Positions 48,958 through 58,695 of a stretch of 64,000 nucleotides of DNA are shown here, one piece after another (the first letter of the stretch is position 1; each line of letters starts with the position of its first letter). Where the stretch lies: contig CP114488.1 of NCBI GenBank assembly GCA_027186245.1, forward strand, positions 1,872,501-1,936,500, given 5' to 3'. The position numbers and the translations under genes were made by a program. Under the pieces are notes generated by a model, which was given only the letters and a program-made list of their open reading frames with translations, was not told the DNA's origin and made no database searches. The stretch is from Coriaria nepalensis. Lineage: Eukaryota; Streptophyta; Magnoliopsida; Cucurbitales; Coriariaceae.

Positions 48958-49080
48958 GTGAACTAGTTGTAGGGTTTCTCTCCTGTTGGCAGGCAACATA
49001 CGCGATCATAATAGTTAATTATGTTACATGATCTTCATATGACCTGCCAAAGGAGAGTTGCCCTGCAACTACTTCTGCTT
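48958..49080 (+). ncRNA. MIR399: MIR399 microRNA precursor
   Basis: miR399 is induced by phosphate starvation and directs cleavage of PHO2 (UBC24) mRNA, which raises phosphate uptake and root-to-shoot transfer. The 21 bases at 49045-49065 begin TGCCAAAGG and end GCCCTG, identical to miR399b/c as I know it. The opposite arm at 48972-48993 (GGGTTTCTCTCC...GGCAGG) is the star strand. The two pair over 20 bp with a small internal mismatch, and pairing extends outward (AACTAGTTGTA with TGCAACTACTT). The loop of about 50 bases contains CGCGATC. The 3'-arm position of the mature RNA is typical. Upstream lie three P1BS sites and a TATA box. From memory Arabidopsis MIR399B (At1g63005) lies in the neighbourhood of SCL28 and MBOAT, as here. 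Confidence 0.95.
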
Positions 49081-49559
49081 AATGCATTTATCTGATAGAT
49101 CCCATTGAAGATATGCCCATTTTTGTGCAAAAGGTATGTTCGTACATTAGAAAAAAAAACATGTATGTCTATATGTTTTTGTTGAATGTTCTTCAAATTT
49201 TAAGACGAATTGCACCGTAAAGACGATCGAAAAGAGTACATCTGTACATATAAAATTGGATGCATGTTTTCTAACTTAAGGGTGTGTTTAATTATCTTTG
49301 CCACGTTGAAATTTCAGCATATTTGTAGAGATGTAAATCACATCGCCGACTTGTTAGATCTAGCCTTTAATAATATCCTATTGCACAAACAAAAAGATTT
49401 CAACTTGTAAGCTCGGAGCTATCTCTGCCCGACCTGTTAATCCCTTCGACACGTAAGTACAATACAATTTTCTTATATAATAACTTTTTAAGATTTTTTT
49501 TTTTTAATAGATATAGAATATATTGTTTTATATTCTTAATATATATCTTTTATTATATT

Positions 49560-50440
49560 TTCAAAAGTTAATTTATTTTTAAATCTAGTTAAGATTTTAT
49601 TAATTTATATATGTATAGTTTATGACTAATTTTTTAATCTATATATAATATAAATACTTTTTTTTTAATTCTTCCGATCATTTTTCAAATAATTAATACT
49701 AATGTGACAAATTTTTAATACATTAGCAATAATCATATTAAAACACGTATAAATCCAAAATTTTAATCATTTTATATCAATAATAAAAATTTTAAATCAG
49801 ACCTAAATTAATTTTTTTTCTTTACTATTTTATCCAAATTTTTTTATTATTCCTATTTTATACCCTTACTTTACTTTACTTTTTTTTTTTCTTTTCACTC
49901 AAACTCCATTTAATGGAGCTCGAGATCTAGATATGTTTCACCCAAATTTGAGTTGTTAACCTATTAATGGGGGTTAATGGAGATCTCAAGCTCAGATCCG
50001 AATTCTGGATATCAGCTTCGGACCTCCATTGAACTTGGAGCTCAAGACCTCCTTCAATGGAGGTTGAGATCAGAGTTTGAGACCTCCCATCAATGGAGGA
50101 ACCGGAGAGGGTTGTGATCAAACTCAATGGAGCTCCATCAATGGAGTTTGGGTGAAAAGAAAGAAAAAAAAAGAAAAGATAAAGGTAGAAAATAAATTAG
50201 AAAATTTCTTGGGTATAAAATTATAAATAAGAGAATTAATTTATTGTTGATGTGCTAAAATTTAAAATTCAGATTTAAATGTGTCTTAATATAATTAGTG
50301 CTGACATATGAAAAATGATTAGTGGTATTAAAATATTTGACTTAAATTTTGCATAAATTAAAAAATTAATCGAGAACTAAATAAATATAAATTCATAAAA
50401 CTGAACTGCACCGAAATTAAAAAGTTAAACCAATATTTCA
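49560..50440. mobile_element. Foldback (long inverted repeat) element, about 0.88 kb
   Basis: The two arms are reverse complements with divergence. The inner arms match best: CTTTTCACTCAAACTCCATT at about 49892-49911 against the complement of AATGGAGTTTGGGTGAAAAG at about 50138-50157. Outward, GATCATTTTTCA (49677) pairs with TGAAAAATGATT (50309), and GACTAATTTTTTAATC (49623) with ATTAAAAAATTAATC (50358). The arms are about 350-440 bp each. The centre (49920-50130) is less AT-rich and carries several CTCCATTGA / TCAATGGAG half repeats. There is no coding content. It fits a foldback, MITE- or MULE-type non-autonomous element. Exact ends and target duplication were not determined. Confidence 0.65.
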
Positions 50441-50690
50441 AGACATTAATTACTTACGTTGACACAAAATGTCAGCTGCCGAAGGTAATTTTGTGCCGTG
50501 ATGACAAGGGAAAATTGATAGCGATGGATCGATCGATCCTTCTCCACCACTCGGCGATATCAATTTTCATTAGTATGAACTATAGGTTTGGCCCCATTAT
50601 ATGGTTGTAACTTGTACCATTAATACGTACATTTTTTTCAACTTTCAAGTTAGGATTAATGGTGGAATTTTCTTCTGTGTGTCCTAAAAC

Positions 50691-52376
50691 ATGCAGTCAC
50701 ATTGCAGTGTTAGAGAAGCTTCAAAAGCTAATTGCAGCTTCCATGGCTGCTGTCCAGTTCCTCTAATTCCTCTTCAGCAAGATCGTCACTCTCAATTAAT
50801 AACTCCATTAGTACACATCCAATTTGCAGAGGCGACAACTTCTTCTCTCTCCCCAAACCACGAATTCTTCACAAACCATGAATCTCTCCTTTCACTTCAA
50901 AATTCGTTCTCCAACTTCACCACATCTTATCCGCAATATAATGATTCCAAAACCGAATTAATAGACCAAATCCGATCCCGAGAATATTCCAATCTCTCAA
51001 CTTCCAATCATGTCTGTCTTGATTACATTGGCATTGCTCTCTTCTCCTATGCTCAAAATCTAGTACTGCCCTTTTTTGACATATCCCACAAGTCAGTCAA
51101 CTTGATGACTCTGATCACTACCCAACTTCTGATTAGCTGCGGGGAAAATAATTCTTCCGATCCCGAATTGAAAATCCGGGAAAGAATCTTCTCTATTATG
51201 AACATCTCAGAAGCTGATTATAACATGGTGTTTACACCCACTGAAACCTCATCTTTCAAACTTCTCTCAAGCTTATATCCATTTAATTCAAGTAAGGACC
51301 TTATCACAGTTTATGATTATAAAAATGAGGCGTTGGAATCAATGATTCAAGACTCAAAGAGAAAAGGAGCCAGCGTCAAATCGGCGGAGTTCACATGGCC
51401 CGATTTCACAATCTTCTCGAGAAAATTGACAAAAATGATGGTGAATAATCAAGGCAAGAAGAAGAAGAGAAAGATGAAAAATCAAGGGTTATTTGTCTTT
51501 CCTGTTCAATCAAGAATTACAGGATCTAGGTATTCATATTCATGGATGAGTATAGCTCAAGAAAACGGGTTTCATGTTTTGCTTGATGCAAGTGCTTTAG
51601 GACCTAAAGATATGAGCACTTTAGGCCTATCGGTTTTCAAGCCTGACTTTGTCATCTCTTCATTTTACAAAGTGTTTGGCCACAACCCATCAGGGTTCTC
51701 CTGTTTGTTTCTCAAAAAAACTACCCTTTCATTCTTACAACAAAGTTCAATTAGTACTGACAATTATGCTACCATTTCAGTCTTATCATCATCAACGCAA
51801 CCCACAACTAATGGTCTCTCAATTTCAGAAATTGAGGAGATAGAGAAACCCCTTGAATTTAGAGCCTTGGATCATGCAGACTTGTTAGGGCTGAGTGTAA
51901 TTAGTAGAAGAAGTAGGTGTCTGATTAATTGGTTGATTAATGCATTGATGAGTCTTAAGCATCCAAGTTTTGGACATCTTTTGGTTAGAATTTATGGTCC
52001 AAAGGTTAGTTTTGATAGAGGGCCATTTTTGGCTTTTAATGTGTTTGATTGGAAAAAAGATAAAATTGAGCCTGAAATTGTGCAAAAGCTTGCTGATAGG
52101 AATAACATCTCTTTGAGCTGTGGAATTTTGAAGAATTTCAGGTTTGGAGATAAGGGTGAAGAAGAGAGGGAGATGATGATAGAGAGGGAGAGAAGTATTG
52201 AAGATGATGATGATGATGGAGGGATAAGTGTGGTGAGTGTTGCGTTAGGGTTTTTGACTCATTTTGAAGATGTTTATAGGGTTTGGGTGTTTGTTTCTTT
52301 GTTCTTGGATGCTGATTTTGTGGAGAAAGAAAGATGGAGATACTTTTCTCTTAATCAGAAGACAATTATAGTTTAA
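50691..52376 (+). CDS. Molybdenum-cofactor-sulfurase-like protein (PLP aminotransferase class V fold)
   Basis: This is an intronless 561-residue protein resembling the N-terminal, cysteine-desulfurase-like part of plant Mo-cofactor sulfurase (ABA3/LOS5), without the C-terminal MOSC domain. Recognisable pieces are LDYIGIALFSYAQ near 118, an EADYNMVFTPTETSSFKLL stretch near 195, and FVISSFYKVFGHNPSG with the likely PLP-binding lysine at about residue 327. A divergent C-terminal half has RFGDKG and an acidic run (DDDDD). The function of such stand-alone proteins is not established, and sulfuration of a Mo cofactor is only a family guess. Length and lack of introns fit At4g22980 as I remember it. 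The reading frame is intact. Confidence 0.88.
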   Translation: MQSHCSVREASKANCSFHGCCPVPLIPLQQDRHSQLITPLVHIQFAEATTSSLSPNHEFFTNHESLLSLQNSFSNFTTSYPQYNDSKTELIDQIRSREYSNLSTSNHVCLDYIGIALFSYAQNLVLPFFDISHKSVNLMTLITTQLLISCGENNSSDPELKIRERIFSIMNISEADYNMVFTPTETSSFKLLSSLYPFNSSKDLITVYDYKNEALESMIQDSKRKGASVKSAEFTWPDFTIFSRKLTKMMVNNQGKKKKRKMKNQGLFVFPVQSRITGSRYSYSWMSIAQENGFHVLLDASALGPKDMSTLGLSVFKPDFVISSFYKVFGHNPSGFSCLFLKKTTLSFLQQSSISTDNYATISVLSSSTQPTTNGLSISEIEEIEKPLEFRALDHADLLGLSVISRRSRCLINWLINALMSLKHPSFGHLLVRIYGPKVSFDRGPFLAFNVFDWKKDKIEPEIVQKLADRNNISLSCGILKNFRFGDKGEEEREMMIERERSIEDDDDDGGISVVSVALGFLTHFEDVYRVWVFVSLFLDADFVEKERWRYFSLNQKTIIV

Positions 52377-52917
52377 ACAAAAAAAATATCAACAGTTTTC
52401 TTCTTTTAATATATTTAATTTATTATAAATGAATTAATTATAATAATAAATATCAACCTAATATATTATATATCTAATAATCTGTCTATATTTATCCAAA
52501 AGTTTTTATATTTAATGTTGCTCAATAAAGGAGTTTATGGGCCCACGTCCTGAAATTGTATGTTACTTTTTCTAATAAGTTTTTTTTTCATTGGGTAATA
52601 CTTACTTACAAGCAATAGAATAAAGTTAAGAGTGATTCTAATTAATGTTCGGATATAGCCTAGAATCAGAATTATAATTTCTACTAGAAAAAAGAAGTAG
52701 AAATCAGTTGTTTACTTATCACTTCATGTTAGCTCCCATTCTACTCTTAACGAACCATTCACCATCTCTATTTGAAACCTCCGTTAACGAACCTTTTGGA
52801 AACTCCATTCAAAGCCTATAGTTCCAAAATCCAAAAATATTGAACCTTTGTTTCATTTCGTAATTCTTGATGGCACAAACTCGTAGGAATATGAAAAAAG
52901 ATAATACAAAAAGTAAT
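52377..52917. other. AT-rich spacer
   Basis: 3' flank of the sulfurase-like gene. No recognisable gene was found. The 3' LTR of the neighbouring gypsy relic was looked for here and not found. Confidence 0.4.
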
Positions 52918-54850
52918 CTTCAATTACTTGGATGCCAAATAAGCATTCCAAATTGCCTAACCCTTATTAGGTGCTCAGTTCTTCAATTACTTGGATGTCA
53001 AATAAGCATTTCAAGTTGATGAGCTCCTATCGGGTGCTCATCTCTTTAATTATTTGGATGCGAAATAAGTATTCTAAGTTGCTGAGCTCTTATTGGGAGC
53101 TCAGTTCTTCAATTACTTGGATGCCAAATAAGTATTCCAAGTTGTTGAACTCCTATCGGATGCTCAGTTCTTCAATTACTTGGATGCCTAATATGCATTC
53201 TAAGTTGCTGAGCCTCAGTTGGATGCTTAGCTCTTCAATTATTTAAATGCCAAATAAGCATTCCAAATTATTGAGGCCATGTCGGGTGCTTAGTTCTTCA
53301 ATTCCTTGAATGTCAAATAAGCATTCCAAATTGTTGAGGCCATATCGGGTGCTTAGTTCTTCAATTACTTGAATGTCAAATAAGCATTAGAAGTTGTTGA
53401 GCCCCTGTCAAGTGCTCAGTTTTTCAATTACTTAGATGCCAAATAAGCATTCCAAATACATGACGAATATATTTTTGAGCGTGTGCTTTATTTATTTCGT
53501 AGTCAACGAGTGTACCTGCTAACTGAATAATAAGAAAGAAATTACATTACTCATCGGAGACTTTGTCTTTTCTGTCATTGTAAAACTTCAAATTTTCTGA
53601 ATTCTAGGGATGTGCTAGTTCTTTTTCCACTCAATTTCAAAGCACGTATGTCCTTGGTCTAATCTCATGCGTAACCCTGTAAAGTCCTTCCCAATTTGGG
53701 TTCCAAAGAGCCTTTGTGTAGTGGGTTGACAATTTTCCTGAGGACTAGGTCTCCGACATATATACGCCGAGGATTCACCCCTTTGTTATAATGACGCTCA
53801 ATCCTCTTTTTCAGCGCTTCCTCCCTGACATGTGCCTCTTCTCTGGTTTCTTAAAGTAAATCGAGGGACTCTGCTAGAGTCACGTTGTTCCCTTCCTCGA
53901 TGAATGATAACCTTATATATGATGGTAGGCTAATTTTCTATGGCACCATGGCCTCAGATCCGAAGGTTAAGCTGGAAAGGGTTTCCTCTGTTGCACTTTA
54001 AGGGGTAGTGCGGATAGCCCATAATACTGAGGGCAATTCGTCTACCAATTTTCTTCATTCTTCTTCCAATCTCTTTTTTCTATCTGTTCTCCTCCGCAGT
54101 TTTCCATTCCTTACACTTCTTCCAATCAGGTTTTCGATCCGTTGAAGCTTTGAGAGTGAAAAAAAGATCCTCACGATAGGCGCTAAACTGTTGAAGGGAA
54201 TTTTTGTCCAATACAGAAGGTTCCTCCGTCCACAATATGCTTCAAGCTCGCTACCTGCACACAACAACAAACTACGGCCGGAGAGGTAATCGACCAACCT
54301 TATTCCGACACTCTAGTCAATTTTTTAGAGTGTTTAGGAGATAAGAGTGATTATAAGAGATATTTCTCTAGCCAAATTTTCAGTACCTTACCCTCTGGTG
54401 CGTGGGGGCTTTTTATACTTGCTCAAGGCTAGGGGACCAGAATAGGGGACAAGGCTAGACAACTCTATAGGTGTCCCTTCCCTATTCCTCAACGTCCCCT
54501 CCCGTCCATCTATAGGTGTCAACGCCCTTGTCGCCTGACACCCTTGAGATCAACTTCTTCCTCCATTGCATTTATGATATACTGCGATGTCGCCTCAACC
54601 TGACTCACAAGGGTACGTCATCCACGCGAATGTCAGTAGCTCTCCACCTATCCAGGAGCAGAGAAATACCCATCTCAACTTTAGTATTGCCTTGAGTCGT
54701 CTTATCTCGCTCAGTCATCCGACGGATGACCTTCAACTTCAATTATACTATGCTGACGTGCTCGGCATAAGCTTTTGAAGCTATCCCCAAATTGGACATA
54801 GCAGTTTGCATAAGGTTGAGGTTAAGTCGTGTCTAACATATTTTGACATC
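52905..54850 (-). mobile_element. Internally deleted Ty3/gypsy retrotransposon (TAT-like)
   Basis: On the minus strand, in order: an LTR (about 54850-54195) with TATAAAAAGCCCCC at about 54420-54405, ending CAACA; a primer-binding-like GTTTAGCGCCTATCG right after it (about 54192-54178); a short gag-leader-like stretch to about 54050; then an abrupt jump to the integrase C-terminal part (VLWAIRTTP, FGSEAMVP, HYNKGVNPRR, VGDLVLRKI) at about 54040-53570. It is interrupted by several stops. The 63-bp minisatellite follows. Protease, RT and RNase H are missing and no 3' LTR is evident. The integrase motif style and 3' tandem repeats suggest the TAT/Ogre lineage. Confidence 0.8.
52918..53457. repeat. 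63-bp minisatellite, nine units
   Basis: Units begin with CTTCAATTACTTGG-type sequence at 52918, 52981, 53044, 53107, 53170, 53233, 53296, 53359 and 53422, exactly 63 bp apart every time. The consensus runs through ATGCCAAATAAGCATTCCAA and GTGCTCAG. The period is a multiple of three, so an open frame (52971-53246) runs through it as a 21-residue repeat. This is almost certainly not a protein. It sits just downstream, in element orientation, of a gypsy integrase. Confidence 0.95.
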
Positions 54851-55050
54851 AGTTACTTGCACACAATGCAAAAATGTTGTGTCACATATATGTACGCATA
54901 GCTATTGAACCGGACCGAACTGGCCAGAGCGGACAAGATACAGATAAACCAGGCGGGATTTCCACTTGGATATGCAGTTCCACTTCAAATAATTTGGGTT
55001 CACTCGGATCAATATCTTAAACTAACATTTTCCTATTTTCATCCGAGCAG

Positions 55051-55694
55051 CTTATATCATGGATCGAAACAAGCACGAAGATCTCGAATTCGCATACGGG
55101 TCGGGTCACATAAGCCCACTAAACCCAACGGATCCAGGGCTAGTCTACGACGCATCGGAATCAGACTACACAGACTTCGTCTGCAAACAAGGCTACCGCG
55201 GCACAAACCTCAGCCTCATCACCGGCGACAACACCACCGTATGCAGCAACAACTCCGCTGGAGGACGAGGGTGGGACCTCAACTACCCCTCTTTCTCCGT
55301 CGCCGTCGAGGACGGCCAACCGATCAGCGCCGTCTTCACTCACACCCTCACCAACGTGGGCGCTCCAAATTCGACGTACAGAGTAAGCACGTTTACGCCA
55401 TCAATTTTTAATGTCGAGGTGGAACCGGCGTTGTCTTTTTCTGCCCTCGGATAGAAGCAGTCGTTCAAGGTGCTTGTTGCGGGTCCGTCTATTGCTCCGC
55501 AGCCGAATTCGTCGGGGGCGATTATTTGGGAGGACAAACGACATGTCGTCCGGAATCCGGTTTTGGTGTATAATATAATTCCAGGTGGGTTTTTGAGGAA
55601 TGAAGATTCTGCCCGGAATGAGAATATACTGAAAAGATTCAGAGGAGCTTCTGCTGATCGCAAGAATGGTTATGGGTCCTTCGGACATAAATGA
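55051..55694 (+). pseudogene. Cucumisin-type subtilase, last exon only, with in-frame TAG
   Basis: Subtilisin-like serine proteases of plants are secreted S8 peptidases. An acceptor AG at 55049-55050 is followed by TAYIMDRNKHEDLEFAYGSG-like coding: YIMDRNKHEDLEFAYGSGHI, DPGLVYDASESDY, LNYPSFSVAVEDG, LTNVGAPNSTYR. This is the C-terminal fibronectin-III-like region. TAG at 55452-55454 interrupts it, and the frame then continues (KQSFKVLVAGP, SGAIIWEDKRHVVR) to TGA at 55694, with an unusual extra tail. The exons with the catalytic Asp, His and Ser are absent. The sequence just upstream is unrelated and the gypsy LTR ends about 200 bp away. This is a non-functional remnant. Confidence 0.85.
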
Positions 55695-58080
55695 AATAAT
55701 TTTCATGCCTGACGTTTCTCTTTCCTTCTTTCCTTTTTTTTCCCTTGCGTAGTAGCCTTTGAATTGAAGATCTAAGTCGACATATCGTTTATTTTGGGCC
55801 AATAAAAATATAATCTTCTATTAAGCTGCCGGCAAAAATCTTTATGGGTGGGGCCCACGCAAATGAATTGAGTGTTATATGAACGGATCCATCTCCTGTC
55901 AATTTCACTTAAGTGCACCGGAGGAAAATTTACACTTTTAGGGGTGAAGATTTGCCATTCCTTAAATACACTTGTATCTTAAGTGAATTTGAGAGAGAAG
56001 ATGTATCTCGAACGGATCCAATGGGTCCTTTTCTCCCTTCTGTACTAAGCAAGAAAAAAAAAAAAAAAAAAGAGAAAAGAAAGAACCTTGATTGACAAGT
56101 ACCTTAAGGAGGAGAGCGAGAGTATTCGATAAGCAAAGTTTGCCAATGCATCAGCCGTACCCTATTAACAGTTCATACAGCAATGTTGGTTATAATTCAT
56201 GCACAGAAGCAATGAATGATTTTGTCTAAAGTACAGTTGAGAGAAGGTGAAATTTTGTATTTGCCATTGTCAAGTTTACAACAACCTTCTAATATGATTG
56301 ATTCTAAATGATCATCCCGGAATTCTAAAAGGAGAGGATGTCACTTAAATGACATTAATAATGCGTAGTTAAATCAATCTTACTTACTTCCTAACAAGTT
56401 ACAACTAAGTTGCCTCACTTTATAATATCAAATTGAATTATTATTGTAAGTTTTGTATAATATTAAAAAGTAAGCGAATTCTCTAAATCATTCATTGCTT
56501 TCGTTTGAATAATTTTATTAAGTTATTACCAAATGTGGCTTAAATAGGTGGAGGAGTGGAGGAGTGGAGGAGTGGAGACGGAATTTATGCTTAGGAGTAA
56601 TTAAATAATAACATTGATTAGCAACAACTTAAGAACTTGAAAGTGAACATAAATTTATCAATCAATCTCTCAATCAAAAGAAGAGAGAACAAATTGACAA
56701 ATGGAGTGATATCTATTATGATCCCATTACAGAAATCCTCTTTACACTCCTTTAATTAAAAATTTTAAAATTAAATTTTTTTAAAAAATCATGTGGTTAG
56801 TTCCTCCACACGTAATTATACTAAAAATAAAAAATAAAAGAAAATAAATTTACATAATCATGTGATCGCACGTGGCACGGTCCCACACTGGCGACCACCA
56901 TTGGATTGTGATTCTGACAAATGTGTACGGACAACATATATATATATATACATATATCGTACGGGAGTACTGTTTTATTAATTATTAATTTTGATTATTT
57001 TGATTCCACTTCACATAATGATAATGGGTTGGTCCCTGTCTATCAATCACGCGTCCGGGTACTTTTGGTAATAAAAATTCTCAAAAATAAATTTAAAATT
57101 CATTTAATGAATAAGATCAATAGATATTTTATATTAGTTTAGATATTTTACAAAATAATAAAATTAAAATTAAAAATTAAAAATTAAAAAATCCTATTAA
57201 TAATTATAATTTGTGTAAACTTTGATTTTATTTGAATAAAGTATGTAATTTCGGTATAAAATTACGACAGCTCAAATAAATTATGTAAATTCCTTTCCCC
57301 TCCAAACTTTACGTGCAACATTTTGCTTAACTGGCAACCGACATTAATGTTGGTTGTCCTTTGCTTCAAACGCCTACTCTGTCGCACACATTGTCACCGG
57401 TTGCAGAAGTTGTCAGTCACTTTAACACGTGTCGACACATGGTCGAATCTCAGCGAATTTCGGTGCACCCAGGTTGATAGAAAATATTAAATAAATAAAA
57501 TAATAAAATAAAAAGGTAAAAAAAGAAAAGCAGTAATAATAATGCCGTTTCGCATGGGTGTGGGGGTATTTATTATTTGTAGGTTTCTTTCTCGTTTGGA
57601 CTTTACGTGCGTCCTTTCAATTTCCTCAATTTGCTAAAGAAAGAAAGAAAGATCAACTTCTTGACCTTTTTAGCCTTCTACCCTTTTCAATTTTCTCCCC
57701 TTTTTTTCCCCCCCCCCCCCCCCGAAATTTCTCTTTCAATTATTAGAAAATTTAATATTTTTTAGAATTAATTCAATAAATCAAAAACTGCAAGAAAAAA
57801 AACAAATTATGATTGATTTTTCTTTTAAAAAAGAAGGAAAAAATTTAAATAAATAAATGTATATATATATATATATGATCAAATTACGTCATCACCTGCC
57901 ACTAGTAAAAAGTATTAACTTGTGGCTACATCTATCTATACGATTGAAATATTTTACTCCCGGATAAAGTGACATTCTGCGCTGCATATTCAACATCAAT
58001 TTTGTAAGTCCGTGAAGTAACGGAGAATTCTCACCAAACATTTATCTGGAACTTTATTTTCTTCTTATTGTATATAAACT
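55695..58080. other. Gene-free intergenic region with MADS upstream sequences
   Basis: AT-rich DNA with a GTGGAGGA unit repeated about four times at 56548-56580, a (TA)n run near 56938, a T7C16 tract at 57701-57723 and another (TA)n near 57860. No gene is supported. Confidence 0.4.
57708..57723. repeat. C16 homopolymer
   Basis: Sixteen consecutive C after T7, about 1 kb upstream of the MADS-box coding start. It is the same length as the C16 at 7710-7725. Confidence 0.9.
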
Positions 58081-58321
58081 CTTAACTAGGGTTCTTCTGT
58101 ATACAAAGCATAGCTGGCTAGGCAAAGAGCAAAAGGGCAACCTTCTGTAGGAAAGCATAGCTGGTCAGGAAAAAGAAGAAGAAGAAGAACTGCATACCTT
58201 CTATCCTTCTGATTTCGGGAAAATTTCTTAGGGTTTCTGGAATTTTTCCCACTAACTTTCTCAGTGCATCAAATACTCTTTATTATCCCATCCCATCAAA
58301 GAAAAACGTAGCTGGTGGAGG

Positions 58322-58686
58322 GTGAGTAGTAAGTACTATAAGTACTGATCATCAAAAAATTTCAGAAAAGGAAACACTAAAATTTCTAATTTAGGTAATT
58401 AGTTTCCATTTTTAGAGTTTTATCTATCTTATCATATTCTATTTTTGGAAAAGAGAGTTTTGTCAGAAAGCCAAGTTATCTGTTTATACTTGATTTGATC
58501 TCCTTGTTTTCCATATTTTTCCCAAAGCTCCTATTTCCGAACTGGGTCTTCACTAATTGTTACTATGATCTAATTATTAGCTAAGTTTTGTATCGAATAT
58601 GATCTTAGCAGATCTGTCCAAAAAAAAAAAAAGGTTCTGGGTTTTTGCTGAAATTAATATCCCTGCTTCTTCTTCTTATTATTAAG
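58322..58686 (+). other. 5' UTR intron of the MADS-box gene
   Basis: A strong donor (GAGG|GTGAGT) at 58322 and an acceptor (ATTAAG|GG) at 58686 lie just before the ATG at 58696. Upstream leader sequence (about 58090-58321) contains AAAGCATAGCTGG twice and a GAA run. SOC1-clade genes commonly have such a leader intron. It is inferred from splice signals only. Confidence 0.55.
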
Positions 58687-58695
58687 GGAAAGAAA

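Noticed and set aside
52971..53246. 91-codon frame with a 21-residue repeat
   Set aside because: The frame is open only because the minisatellite period is 63 bp. Units outside the frame diverge and no start or leader is evident.
55161..55802. Minus-strand frames across the subtilase exon
   Set aside because: They are shadows of the GC-rich subtilase coding on the plus strand.
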